From assembly GCF_003945545.1 (NCBI RefSeq), contig NZ_CP029617.1:806001-870000 (forward strand): a DNA stretch of 64,000 bases, in the 5' to 3' direction. Source of the stretch: Streptomyces sp. WAC 01529. GTDB lineage: Bacteria; Actinomycetota; Actinomycetes; Streptomycetales; Streptomycetaceae. Positions 40,731 to 49,891 of the stretch are shown here, piece by piece; position 1 is the first letter of the stretch; each line of letters starts with the position of its first letter. The notes beneath the pieces are model-generated. The model was not told where the DNA came from. It did not search any database and worked only from the letters and a program-made list of their open reading frames with translations. The position numbers and the translations under genes are program-made.

Positions 40731-42305
40731 TCACCCCCATGCGCATCCGGCTTCGACGGGCGGCTTCTTGGCGCTCTGCTGAAGACCCCAGACCGCGAGC
40801 GTCGCGGCCTGGAGAGGAGAGATGTCGATCGCTGCCCCCCGCTGGTCCCAGGCCCACAGGTCGGCGACGGTGCGCTTGTCGGCGCCGGCGACGGCTGCGG
40901 AAAGAGGGACTTGATCGAGGTGTACGAGGGTCGGATGGTTGCCGCGCATCGGAACGACGGCACTGCCGAAGCTCCCGCAGGCCTGCGCGAACTCGCGCGC
41001 CGTCGGATTGATGACCTCGATGCCCTTGGCTTCGAGCGCCGGTATCAGCGCGCCCGCCTGGCCGGCACGGTTGATGACGACCGCCTTCGGCCGCCACCGC
41101 TCCACCAGTTCCGCGACACGCTGCACGATCCACCGGTCACCGGGACGGTGATCCAGCACGTCGGACGATGTGATCTCTACGTGAGTCAGGCCGTCCGGAT
41201 TCAGCCCGGCGACGACGATGCACCCGCTCTTGCGGTCCGGCGCCAGGTCGACCCCGAAGGACAGATCACCGACCGGCTCGGATGCCGGGTCGACGCAGGC
41301 CTTCCAGTAAGCCTCGCCGATGACACGCCACGACTCACCCTCGACCGGCCAGTCGCCGACCCCGAGGCGTTCGCGGCTGAACTCCTCTGCGGACATGCTG
41401 CGGCGCTCGGCTTCGATGTGCTCCACCGAGCGTTCCGGGGAGCGTGTGCCGCCGATGCGGATGCCGAAGCCGGGGTTCGCCTTCGGGTAGCTCGCGTACA
41501 GCCGTGAAAGCTGCCGGTCGTGCTCTCCCTGCGACCATCGCGGGTCGGCTTTGAAGTCCTGCGCGTCGTGCTCTTCGCACGTGGGAGGACAGAACTGGGA
41601 GCAGGGATCAATGCTCCATTCCAGGTAGCACAAGCGAGGATCGGAGCCCGCGATGCCGCGGGTGCGGACGCGACCGAGCGCGGTCGACTCCTTGGTGCCG
41701 GACGATCCCGTGTACCAGACCTGAGGGTCAGGCACGGCGGACAGTGTCGGCAGGATCGCGCCCACCGCACGGTCGGTGAGGATCATCGCCTCGTCCAGCA
41801 CGAGGCAGTCGCAGGAGAACCCGCGGCCACCGCCCGCGGTGCGCGAGCGGAAGCGGAGACGGCGCAGCGCACCATCGCGGAAGACCTCGATGCCCTCTTC
41901 GCCGTGCGAGCGGCTGACTCGCCGGACCATGCGGTCCAGGTCCGGGGTGTTCTCGATCAGCCCGAGGATGCGCTTGAAGGCTTCGAGAGACGTGTCGAAA
42001 AGGTGCGCGGAGTGGATGCACAGCTCTTCGTCCAGGAGGTAGAGGCTGGCCAGCTCGCGGGCTTCGAGGACGACGCCCTTCCCGTTCTGGCGTCCAACGA
42101 TCAAACCCACCTCGAAGGCGGACCACGTGCCGTCAGCGCGCTGGCCGAGGGCCTCCTCCAGCACCTGGCGCTGCCAAGGATCGAGGGTGAGCCCGGCGAT
42201 CTCCGCAAGCTCCGCGACGTCTGCGCCCGCGCTGGAGACGCGCGGCGGCGCACTGAGGATCCGGGGGGCCTGATCGCCGCGCCCCGGTATGACGACACCG
42301 CTCAT
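40731..42305 (-). CDS. terL: Terminase large subunit
   Basis: 524 aa. The N-terminal ATPase has a Walker A variant (VGLIVGRQNGKGVVLEAREL) and Walker B CLVLDEAMIL. The C-terminal nuclease has an acidic triad region including GVDLAPDRKSGCIVVAG and KAVVINRAGQAGALIPALEA. It cuts concatemeric DNA and drives it into the prohead. Its start overlaps the small subunit stop by 4 nt. The nearby HNH gene is typical of cos-type actinophages. Confidence 0.93.
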   Translation of the reverse strand: MSGVVIPGRGDQAPRILSAPPRVSSAGADVAELAEIAGLTLDPWQRQVLEEALGQRADGTWSAFEVGLIVGRQNGKGVVLEARELASLYLLDEELCIHSAHLFDTSLEAFKRILGLIENTPDLDRMVRRVSRSHGEEGIEVFRDGALRRLRFRSRTAGGGRGFSCDCLVLDEAMILTDRAVGAILPTLSAVPDPQVWYTGSSGTKESTALGRVRTRGIAGSDPRLCYLEWSIDPCSQFCPPTCEEHDAQDFKADPRWSQGEHDRQLSRLYASYPKANPGFGIRIGGTRSPERSVEHIEAERRSMSAEEFSRERLGVGDWPVEGESWRVIGEAYWKACVDPASEPVGDLSFGVDLAPDRKSGCIVVAGLNPDGLTHVEITSSDVLDHRPGDRWIVQRVAELVERWRPKAVVINRAGQAGALIPALEAKGIEVINPTAREFAQACGSFGSAVVPMRGNHPTLVHLDQVPLSAAVAGADKRTVADLWAWDQRGAAIDISPLQAATLAVWGLQQSAKKPPVEAGCAWG

Positions 42306-42607
42306 GCCCCGGTGCCCCTGCGCCTGCCACCCTGACGACGCGCGGCGTTCGTGCTGCCGCCGGTACGGCGGGCCATCAGCTCATCAACCCGGGACACGGC
42401 CGTGCTGTCGGGGATGGACTCCAGAGCTTCCAGGACTTTGACCAGGCGCAGCGCCAGGGCGGCGGTCTCGGAGCCCGATGAGCGCCTCGGCTTGCCGCAC
42501 TCGCAGCACTCGGACTCGCCGCTCATCTCCAGCGCAAGCCGGTCGCGGATCGCTTCGAGCTGGACGCGCCTGTCGCCCCCGGAGATGGCCTCACCGAAGT
42601 CGCTCAT
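42302..42607 (-). CDS. terS: Terminase small subunit-like protein
   Basis: 101 aa: QLEAIRDRLALEMSGE, a zinc-like CCECGKPR, ALALRLVKVLEALESIPD, and a basic C-terminus (NAARRQGGRRRGTG). This pattern recurs directly before large terminase in Streptomyces phages and serves as the DNA-recognition subunit. It overlaps genes on both sides by ATGA. Confidence 0.75.
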   Translation of the reverse strand: MSDFGEAISGGDRRVQLEAIRDRLALEMSGESECCECGKPRRSSGSETAALALRLVKVLEALESIPDSTAVSRVDELMARRTGGSTNAARRQGGRRRGTGA

Positions 42608-43857
42608 CCGAAGTCACCCGCCAGTTCCAGGACTCGCGGCGCCGGCTCGATCAGGATCGTGCGGGCCTCGGGTGTGACGGTCAGGATGCGCGGCTCTTCG
42701 CCGACACCGACGTTGCGCGATTCGGCGGACACCACCAGAACACGGGGCTCCGCGAGCACGACGACGACGCGGGGGCCGCTGACACGGGTCTCCAGGAATG
42801 CCAGGACAACAGGCAGCGGAGCAGTCACTGCGAGCGTGCCGACGCCGGTGGACGCGGCGCCCTGCAAAGCCACTTGAGCGCCCGGAGCGAGCACCGACAG
42901 CGAGCCGGGCGCGGCTACCGTGCCCGCAGCGGAGAACCGTGCGGAGGGCGCCATGGCAGCGATGGGCCCGTGTGTAGCCACCTCGCCCGGCAGCACCACC
43001 ACAGACGCCGGAGCAGCAACAGCTGCCGTACTGAGAACCATCGCCTCAGCGGACATGGACGCGTGGGGCCCTGGCGCCATCACGACCACCGCCGCTACGG
43101 CACCAAGCTCCCCGGACAAGCCGACCACGGGCGCCGGTGCGGTAGCCGATGCAGCACCGGCCACCGTCAGTTCGGCGTCGGCCCCGCTGGCCGCGGCGGG
43201 TGCCGTCACGGCCAGCGCGACGTACACGGTGGCCATGGCGGCGGCCTGGAACGTGGGGGCAGGAGCACCCGCTTCGACGTCGCCGGTGACCTTGACGTCC
43301 GCGGCGAACGCGACGGCCGCGGCAGGCGCGGTGACGTCCAGCAGATCCGTGGCGCCGCCCACCATGAAGGCATGAGCGGAAGGCGCGACGACGCGCAGCG
43401 CGTACGGCACCTGCGCCGCCATGTCGACGACCGGGGCCGGTGCGACCACGGGGAGCGTGCTCGACGCGGTGATGTCGGCGGTGGCGTCGACTGTGACCGA
43501 AGACGCGGTGACGCTCAGGCCAGCCGCTGCCGTGACGACCCCGGCAAGGGCCGCTGTCACCGGAGGCGCGGTCACGGCCAGCGTGCCCGCTGCGACCGCA
43601 TCAGCGGCGATGCCGAGGGCGGGCAGGGGCGCGGCGACGGGCAGGTCGCCTGCTGCCTCGACCGCGCCGACGACAGCCACAGCAACCGAGAGCGCCGTCA
43701 CCGGCAAGGCGCCGGTGACCTCCAGCTGCCCCGCAGCGGCTACCGTCACGGACGGAGCGGTGACCGCGAGGTCGCCGTCGACGTCCAGCGCACTGACGGG
43801 CTGCCTGTACCGAGTGGTGTACGCACCTGCCGGGTGTCCGCGGCCGAGACGGGCCAT
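42604..43857 (-). CDS. 417-aa Val/Ala-rich tandem-repeat protein (possible beta-solenoid)
   Basis: Almost the whole protein is an imperfect repeat of 18-21 residues, such as GDLPVAAPLPALGIAADAVA and GTLAVTAPPVTAALAGVVTA, with the core consensus (G/A)xLxVxAPxxxxxxxxxV. Hydrophobic residues alternate, so stacked beta strands (solenoid or fibre) fit. The C-terminal 65 residues change to VLAEPRVLVV, EEPRILTVTPEARTILIEPA repeats with a PR(I/V)L core. It sits next to the terminase and overlaps its small subunit by ATGA. I know no family; it may be a virion fibre or surface protein. Confidence 0.75.
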   Translation of the reverse strand: MARLGRGHPAGAYTTRYRQPVSALDVDGDLAVTAPSVTVAAAGQLEVTGALPVTALSVAVAVVGAVEAAGDLPVAAPLPALGIAADAVAAGTLAVTAPPVTAALAGVVTAAAGLSVTASSVTVDATADITASSTLPVVAPAPVVDMAAQVPYALRVVAPSAHAFMVGGATDLLDVTAPAAAVAFAADVKVTGDVEAGAPAPTFQAAAMATVYVALAVTAPAAASGADAELTVAGAASATAPAPVVGLSGELGAVAAVVVMAPGPHASMSAEAMVLSTAAVAAPASVVVLPGEVATHGPIAAMAPSARFSAAGTVAAPGSLSVLAPGAQVALQGAASTGVGTLAVTAPLPVVLAFLETRVSGPRVVVVLAEPRVLVVSAESRNVGVGEEPRILTVTPEARTILIEPAPRVLELAGDFG

Positions 43858-43874
43858 GGGTCACCGCCCTCGGG

Positions 43875-44375
43875 TCAGCACTCCTCGAAGACGATGTACG
43901 CGACCGCCGTGAGCGTGGCTGCGGTGTTGATGCGCAGCTGGCAGTACTTCGAGGGGCTCACCACGTAGTCGCGCCCCAGAGGGAACTGCTTCTCGTACTG
44001 CGTCGTAGGGCCCACGAAAGCGCCCGCGAACTGCCGCTCGGTGGTGTTCGTGACGATGGCCGCCGCGCCGTAACCGGTGGACCCGGTGCCCATGGTGAGG
44101 CTGCTCGCCTTCGCGTTGTCGCCCACCGGCATGACCGTGCTGGTGCTGTGCGCGGTGAGCGACGTCGTCGCCGCGCTGGCCTGCGCAAGCGTGCACACCG
44201 CAGGAGTTCCTGCCGCTGAGCCGTTGAAGCTGACGCCCCACTCGACCACGCGGATACCGACGGTCGAGGTGGCGGCCAGCTGGATCGCGCACTTGGCACC
44301 GGCGGTGTAGCTGGTGCCCGCCATGACGCCGGTGGTCGTGTCGATCGCGCAGTTGTAGGCGATGTAGAGGCTCAC
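43875..44375 (-). CDS. Beta-rich structural protein
   Basis: 166 aa from GTG 44375 (GTGA overlap with the preceding stop). Short strands with Thr/Ser/Ala (AIQLAATSTVGIRVVEWGVS, FNGSAAGTPAVCTLAQAS) and LRINTAATLTAVAYIVFEE at the end resemble virion surface or neck-fibre proteins encoded beside others of that kind in actinophages. Function by context only. Confidence 0.65.
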   Translation of the reverse strand: MSLYIAYNCAIDTTTGVMAGTSYTAGAKCAIQLAATSTVGIRVVEWGVSFNGSAAGTPAVCTLAQASAATTSLTAHSTSTVMPVGDNAKASSLTMGTGSTGYGAAAIVTNTTERQFAGAFVGPTTQYEKQFPLGRDYVVSPSKYCQLRINTAATLTAVAYIVFEEC

Positions 44376-44641
44376 GCGACACCGGCCACGCCGTAGACCA
44401 GCAGGTATGCACCGTCCCTGTTGGCACCTGCGGGGATCGTGACGGTCGTCCCGGCGATGGAGGCGCCCACCGCTGCTGCGACGGTCGTCCCCATGATCAC
44501 GGCGCGCTTGATGACCGTGAACTGCTGGATCACGTCCAGGGTGTCGGCGGCGGTGATGTCGCGCAGTGCGTACAGCGCGACACGGTCCGACTCCCCGTTC
44601 ATCCACATCAGCGGGTATCTGTTGGGATCAAGAGCGGCCAT
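44372..44641 (-). CDS. Small structural protein
   Basis: 89 aa: LMWMNGESDRVALYALRDIT, VIQQFTVIKRAVIMGTTV, TVTIPAGANRDGAYLLVYGV. Beta-rich and coupled to its downstream gene by GTGA. Likely part of the same particle component. Confidence 0.65.
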   Translation of the reverse strand: MAALDPNRYPLMWMNGESDRVALYALRDITAADTLDVIQQFTVIKRAVIMGTTVAAAVGASIAGTTVTIPAGANRDGAYLLVYGVAGVA

Positions 44642-44650
44642 GACGTCCCC

Positions 44651-45382
44651 TCACCACATAGAGGCACGACGCACTGCCGTGCTGAAGACCTTGCTGTTCG
44701 GGCCCGTCGGCGGGGGCTCCGCGATCAGCGCCCCGGCGCAGAAGCACCAGGCGACACCAGCCAGGGTCGACGTGAAGGCGGGGGATGTACCGGTGCCCAG
44801 CTGTTCGGCGAACAGGATGCGGGGGTTGGATGTGGTCGCGGCCGTCATGCCGATCTCACCTCGCTCCACCCAGGAGCCGCCAGGGCCCGCCACGTCGTAC
44901 GCCGTTCCGTTCCAGGTGGCCAGCGACGTCCCGGCGCAGTGAATGGACAGGTCCGTGGGCTGAACCCCCGTCAGGGCAGCGCTCGTCTTCGAGATGCCGG
45001 TGCCGTTCCCGGCCAGCGTTGCTGATGTGCGGAACGGGTCACCTGCCGCGATCACTCCGGTGTACCGGAGCATGGTCATCGCGGCGTAGTTGCCATACGT
45101 GCCGTCCGGCGTCACGGTGTAGCTGGCCGGTTCCGAGGACGCCCGGCGCCAGAACAGGCTCACGGTGTTGTCCTGGTCCCCGACGGGCAGGTCGTTGACC
45201 GTCGCCTTCTGGGTGAAGCCCGGAATCGCCGGGACGACCCCGGCGGACTCCGACACCTCGATACCGAAGATCAGCATGTCGCCGTTGGCCGTCCCCGCAG
45301 GCACGTTGACGGACACCGTGGCGGCGTTGTTCCCGCCCGCGTTGAGCGTCACCGTCGTCGCGCTCTGAAAGGTGATCGGCAT
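44651..45382 (-). CDS. Structural protein sharing a module with the large minor tail protein
   Basis: 243 aa. SVNVPAGTANGDMLIFGIEV, then GFTQKATVNDLP, LFWRRASSEPASYTV and MTMLRYTGV follow the same order as the tandem modules of the 1320-aa tail protein (GVVVGDLMVA, PAGWA, LKRTAGGS, VVAYTGA). A beta-sandwich adhesion-type domain is likely. Confidence 0.7.
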   Translation of the reverse strand: MPITFQSATTVTLNAGGNNAATVSVNVPAGTANGDMLIFGIEVSESAGVVPAIPGFTQKATVNDLPVGDQDNTVSLFWRRASSEPASYTVTPDGTYGNYAAMTMLRYTGVIAAGDPFRTSATLAGNGTGISKTSAALTGVQPTDLSIHCAGTSLATWNGTAYDVAGPGGSWVERGEIGMTAATTSNPRILFAEQLGTGTSPAFTSTLAGVAWCFCAGALIAEPPPTGPNSKVFSTAVRRASMW

Positions 45383-45384
45383 GG

Positions 45385-45801
45385 TCAGGCCGCGGGCATC
45401 GTGAACGTACCGCTGGTGATCTCCACGGTGACGCCCACACTGATTGTGGTGGTGTTGAGCTGGAGCTGCCCGCCGCCGCCCGTCGCCGTGACGCTGCCGT
45501 CGAAGACCGTGCCCGGCGTGCTGCTCGCGCAGCGGAACCAGGCCGCAGTACCCGCCGCCGCGCCGGTCGTCGACAGCGGTACTGCGGCCAATGTGCAGAC
45601 ACCGGAGGACGCCGCGCCGAAGGCGGGATCGTCCAGCGTGAACGTGGCGAGCAGCGTTTGACCGGACACCGCCGTGTTCGCGTTCGCAGGCTGCGACGCC
45701 GCGTAAATCTTGATGGTTCCGGCGCCCGCTCCCCCGTCGACCAGGTCGACAGCAGCGTCAGCCATCGCGTTCTGAGTTGCAGTAGCAAGCTGGACGGCCA
45801 T
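45385..45801 (-). CDS. Phage structural protein of a widespread small family
   Basis: 138 aa. AVQLATATQNAMADAAVDLV, then TIKIYAASQPANANTAVSGQ, AAWFRCASSTPGTVFDGSVT and GGQLQLNTTTISVGVTVEIT resemble a small beta protein found in many tailed phages near head or fibre genes. Precise role unknown. Confidence 0.7.
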   Translation of the reverse strand: MAVQLATATQNAMADAAVDLVDGGAGAGTIKIYAASQPANANTAVSGQTLLATFTLDDPAFGAASSGVCTLAAVPLSTTGAAAGTAAWFRCASSTPGTVFDGSVTATGGGGQLQLNTTTISVGVTVEITSGTFTMPAA

Positions 45802-45811
45802 CAGATTCCCT

Positions 45812-46291
45812 TCACCATGCGCGGGACCCCGTGGCCGGCCGCGGTGTAGCGCCCTGCGGCGCGGTGGACTGAGCAGTCGGACGCGGGCGCTTGCGCAGGC
45901 CAGAGCCGTACCAGCGCTTCACGCCGTCCATGTACGCCTCGGGCCGCTCGGCAGCGCAGCGCGCTTCGACGACGTCGCGCCCCGGATCGACCGTGACGAC
46001 CTCCGCGCCGTATTTGCGATAGCGGTCCATCGCGGCCTGCTTGGGCACCGAGTGGATGATGTAGACGTCGTGGGTCTCGACGTGACGCAGCGCCTCGTTG
46101 ATGGCGCCCTCGCGGGCACGGAAGGCGACCGTGGCCAGCGGGCGTTTGTGACCGTGCGGGGCGGCGCCAACCGCGGTCAGCGCGTTGGCCAGACGGTCGT
46201 AGTCGATGACGATGTCACCGCTCTTCGCACGGTCGTTGACCCACGTGGACTTGCCCGCGGCGGGCGGGCCGATCACGACGAAGAGGGCCAT
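45812..46291 (-). CDS. P-loop kinase / AAA-type nucleotide-binding protein
   Basis: 159 aa from ATG 46291. Walker A is LFVVIGPPAAGKSTWVNDRA; an IVIDYDRLANAL segment and VYIIHSVPKQAAMDRYRKYG with an Arg-rich lid resemble T4 polynucleotide kinase-like or Zeta-like small kinases. It lies inside the structural module and may modify nucleic acid ends or nucleotides during lytic growth. Family known, substrate not. Confidence 0.75.
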   Translation of the reverse strand: MALFVVIGPPAAGKSTWVNDRAKSGDIVIDYDRLANALTAVGAAPHGHKRPLATVAFRAREGAINEALRHVETHDVYIIHSVPKQAAMDRYRKYGAEVVTVDPGRDVVEARCAAERPEAYMDGVKRWYGSGLRKRPRPTAQSTAPQGATPRPATGSRAW

Positions 46292-46411
46292 CAGCGCCTC
46301 CGTCGCAGCAACTTGTGATGCAGGCCACGCACTTTGTGGGTGCGCGGAGCAGAACAAGGGCGCCTGGCAGGGCAGCCTGTGACAGGTGCCCGGTCAACGG
46401 CAGGAGGCCCC

Positions 46412-46933
46412 GTGCAGCCCGTGATCGCAGATGACGTCAAGCAGCTGGTGAAGCGCTGGGTGGCCCAGGCCCGCGCCGACGCGAAGGCCGAGGGGGAGTT
46501 TCCGCCCCCTCCGTACAGCAGGCTGCCCGACCACCAGCGCAGTTTGCTGTTCCGTGAAGCGCACTGGTGGCACGCCCTGGCGTCCGGCCGGCTGCTCGCC
46601 TCGTGCGTCCCGCCGCGCCCCTCACCGGACAACGTCGCGGCGATGCGAGAGCACCTGACGCGCTGCTTCGAGCACCTGCACACGAAGATGGGCGGTCATG
46701 CGGACTTGTTGCCCGCGGGCACACACGACCAGATCCGCACCGTCCAGCAGCGCGCGGCGGCGGCACTGGACGTAGTGGAGCAAGCAGGCGCTGCCGCCTG
46801 GTCCCGCGAGGCTGACGCGGCGTGGCAGGAGCTGATGCGGTGGGCCGATCGCCTGGACGCTGCCGAGCGTCCGCGCCCGGCAGGCGGCTGGGTGCCCGAC
46901 GGGTGGGAGGCCTACCGGGCTACCGGTTCTTGA
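46412..46933 (+). CDS. Unknown 173-aa helical protein on the opposite strand to its neighbours
   Basis: GTG 46412 is preceded by AGGAGG at 5-nt spacing, a strong start. Mostly alpha-helical with Trp and His (RSLLFREAHWWHALASGRLL, HLTRCFEHLHTKMGGHADLL, EADAAWQELMRWADRLDAAE). No family recognised. It is rightward within the leftward late block and converges on the gene at 46920 with a 14-nt overlap, so it is probably an independently expressed moron. Confidence 0.65.
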   Translation: MQPVIADDVKQLVKRWVAQARADAKAEGEFPPPPYSRLPDHQRSLLFREAHWWHALASGRLLASCVPPRPSPDNVAAMREHLTRCFEHLHTKMGGHADLLPAGTHDQIRTVQQRAAAALDVVEQAGAAAWSREADAAWQELMRWADRLDAAERPRPAGGWVPDGWEAYRATGS

Positions 46934-47195
46934 CCCGGATTGTGATGCTGCGGTCGTCGATGCGGCCGGCGCTTGTGATGATCCGGTTGGTCACCTGGTA
47001 GGGGGTCCCGGGTGTGCCACCGGACACCCAGGCCGTGGCGCTGGTCGCGCTGTGCGCGTCACTGTTCAGCGTCAGACCGGCCGATACGGTCATGGTCGAC
47101 GTCGTGATCGTTTCCCCGGGTTCGAGCCAGTCCGACCAGTCCCACACCCAGTCGAGCGTGGCATCTGGATCTTTCTCCCAGGTGGAGGTGGTCAT
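46920..47195 (-). CDS. Small phage structural/fibre-adaptor-like protein
   Basis: 91 aa from ATG 47195; GGGAGGTGATC precedes it. WEKDPDATLDWVWDWSDWLE, TITTSTMTVSAGLTLNSD, WVSGGTPGTPYQVTNRIITS and RIDDRSITIRVKN follow a pattern found in many siphophages, in which an Ig-like domain handles fibre or tail attachment. First structural gene downstream of the 47.2-47.6 kb control region. Confidence 0.7.
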   Translation of the reverse strand: MTTSTWEKDPDATLDWVWDWSDWLEPGETITTSTMTVSAGLTLNSDAHSATSATAWVSGGTPGTPYQVTNRIITSAGRIDDRSITIRVKNR

Positions 47196-47603
47196 GATCA
47201 CCTCCCGGTGGATCTACGCGCCCCGGTCCACGCGCTGAATCACGCGGCAGGGGTTCGGTGGATTAGGAGTGATCACTAAGAGCCTGAATGGAATCTGAAT
47301 GGATGATCAAGCCTCTGACCTGCGGTTATTCAGGTTGGCGAAATGATCAATGCCACAAGATCCATCAGAGGGTTATTGCGGACATAAGGGCGTTTGGGGT
47401 CACCGGGAGAATTCCTTACGGACCCACCCCACCCCCCTATGGCCATGGGGATGCAGATCCTCGATCAAGTCCGTGACCTGCATGTATGGACTCCGCGCAA
47501 TCCCCTAAGTGAGCGATCATGGAGGCTGAATTACTGAATGGATTCTGAATAATGATCTATGCAGAATCCATTCAGGCTCCGGCTTGCGATCAAGCTCGGA
47601 AGA
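47196..47603. repeat. AT-richer intergenic region with direct and inverted repeats (possible cos or control region)
   Basis: No gene. CTGAATGGAnTCTGAAT followed by an ATGATC element occurs at 47284 and 47534. A perfect 14-bp inverted repeat, CTGAATGGATTCTG / CAGAATCCATTCAG, lies at 47534-47547 and 47562-47575 with a 14-nt loop. GATCA-type elements recur at about 47270, 47304, 47344, 47460, 47513 and 47588. GC content is clearly lower than in the flanks. The position next to the HNH endonuclease and upstream of the terminase module suits a cos site or late promoter region. Confidence 0.6.
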
Positions 47604-47900
47604 TCACCAGCGCTTGGATGCCACGACCGGCCGCTTGGCCTCGCCTGATCCTTTGCGCTGGTTGCAGAGCCGGTGCGAGGGCCTGAGCCACTGCACATCA
47701 TCGGGATCATCACCGCGTGCGAGCAGCACCGCGATCGACGGATCGTGATCCGCCTGCCACGCCATCGGATCGAGGTAGTGCAAGGTCACGTCGATACCTT
47801 GGCCGCACAGGTGGCAGACCGGCGGCGCTTCACGCTTGAGTTGCGCGACAGCGCGGCGCCACCTGGCACCACTGCGACCAGCACACCTAGTCACCGGCAC
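47604..47900 (-). CDS. HNH endonuclease
   Basis: 98 aa from GTG 47900, with CGGAGG upstream; longer frames are shadows. Zinc Cys pairs are VCHLCGQGID and the later HRLCNQRKGS. The HNH core is MAWQADHDPS...LRPSHRLCNQRKG, including the D-H and H-x3-N pattern. Small HNH proteins near terminase are needed for cos cleavage in phages such as HK97 and actinophages. It lies beside the repeat region. Confidence 0.85.
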   Translation of the reverse strand: MPVTRCAGRSGARWRRAVAQLKREAPPVCHLCGQGIDVTLHYLDPMAWQADHDPSIAVLLARGDDPDDVQWLRPSHRLCNQRKGSGEAKRPVVASKRW

Positions 47901-47968
47901 CGCACACCTCCGTGTAGGGGGCACACCGCACCGGTGACGGGTGTTCAGGCAGCACAAGCGAAGCGGAT

Positions 47969-49132
<1,164 letters not shown>

Positions 49133-49244
49133 TCAGGCCACCCGCCAGGTGCGGGCATAAGGAAGCGGCCCGCGATGGGGCCGCTGTAACCGCGCATGGC
49201 GCGGGTTGTGACTGGCGCTGCCGCTCAGCGGCTTGCGCAGCAAA

Positions 49245-49267
49245 AAAGCCCGCACGCGGCGGGCTTT
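49245..49267 (-). terminator. Terminator of the early leftward operon
   Basis: AAAGCCCGC / GCGGGCTTT with a 5-nt loop. Read leftward it is followed by a run of T (AAAAAA on the plus strand), 62 bp after the stop of the HTH gene. It separates early genes from the late block. Confidence 0.85.
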
Positions 49268-49328
49268 AACGTCTGGTCAGGCTGCCTCGCGGCATGCCTG
49301 GTACGGGTCAATAGTGCACGCGCAAGCG

Positions 49329-49538
49329 CTACATGGCAATCACCCCCTTTCGCAGGTGTTGCGGGGGCGGCATCGGCAAGGGCTCTCCGGGAGCCCGCGG
49401 CGGCATCGCCTCCAGGTTCCACAGGCGGCGCTGCACGGTCCCGTAACGGACCAGGCGGCCCTCGCTGGCCAGCTTGTACAGGTAGCGGCGCGAGCAGCCC
49501 CAGTACAGGCAGGCGGCTTCGGTGTCGGCCAGTCTCAT
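49329..49538 (-). CDS. MerR/excisionase-like small HTH protein
   Basis: 69 aa. ADTEAACLYWGCSRRYLYKL followed by ASEGRLVRYGTVQRRLWNLE reads as a helix-turn-helix plus wing of the excisionase/MerR type, though the usual Tyr-Arg motif is degenerate. It is the last gene of the early operon. It might serve as recombination directionality factor or as an early regulator. Confidence 0.6.
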   Translation of the reverse strand: MRLADTEAACLYWGCSRRYLYKLASEGRLVRYGTVQRRLWNLEAMPPRAPGEPLPMPPPQHLRKGVIAM

Positions 49539-49891
49539 GCCGCCAGCTCCCGCGTGAGCCGAAGCACTTCGGCCATCGGGACATCGACGCCCTCAGGTGT
49601 GAGCGTCGGCTCCGGCGCTCTGCCGTACGAGACTTCCGAAACATCAACGCCGTCGACCATCTCCACGCGAATCGGGTTGTGGATCGTCTCAATCTCCACG
49701 ACCGTCACGGCCTGTTCGATCACCGGCAGCAGATACCGGCGTACGAGATCCACTAGCGGATAGTCGATCTCGTTGTAGTCGATCCCGCGAGCCTCGCAGT
49801 AGTCGAGCCACTCCTCGGGATCATCTCCGTCATTGAAGCCCCACCTGGAGAGCAGGTCTTCGCTCAGCAACGTGATGCACGGCTCGCTCAC
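49535..49891 (-). CDS. Acidic protein of unknown function
   Basis: 118 aa, strongly acidic (LSRWGFNDGDDPEEWLDYCE, then LVDLVRRYLLPVIEQAVTVV). ATGA overlap with both neighbours. No family recognised; a DNA-mimic role could be imagined but is not supported by more than charge. Confidence 0.6.
   Translation of the reverse strand: MSEPCITLLSEDLLSRWGFNDGDDPEEWLDYCEARGIDYNEIDYPLVDLVRRYLLPVIEQAVTVVEIETIHNPIRVEMVDGVDVSEVSYGRAPEPTLTPEGVDVPMAEVLRLTRELAA

Noticed and set aside
39258..41507. Rightward 749-codon frame opposite portal and terminase
   Set aside because: Antisense shadow; the leftward frames carry clear portal and terminase motifs.
42478..43968. Rightward 496-codon frame opposite the repeat protein
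   Set aside because: Gly/Arg-rich shadow of the repeat DNA. The leftward frame is preferred because it overlaps terS by ATGA and has regular hydrophobic repeats.
47250..47600. A CRISPR-like array in the repeat island
   Set aside because: Repeats are few, unevenly spaced and partly inverted; there are no uniform spacers and no cas genes.
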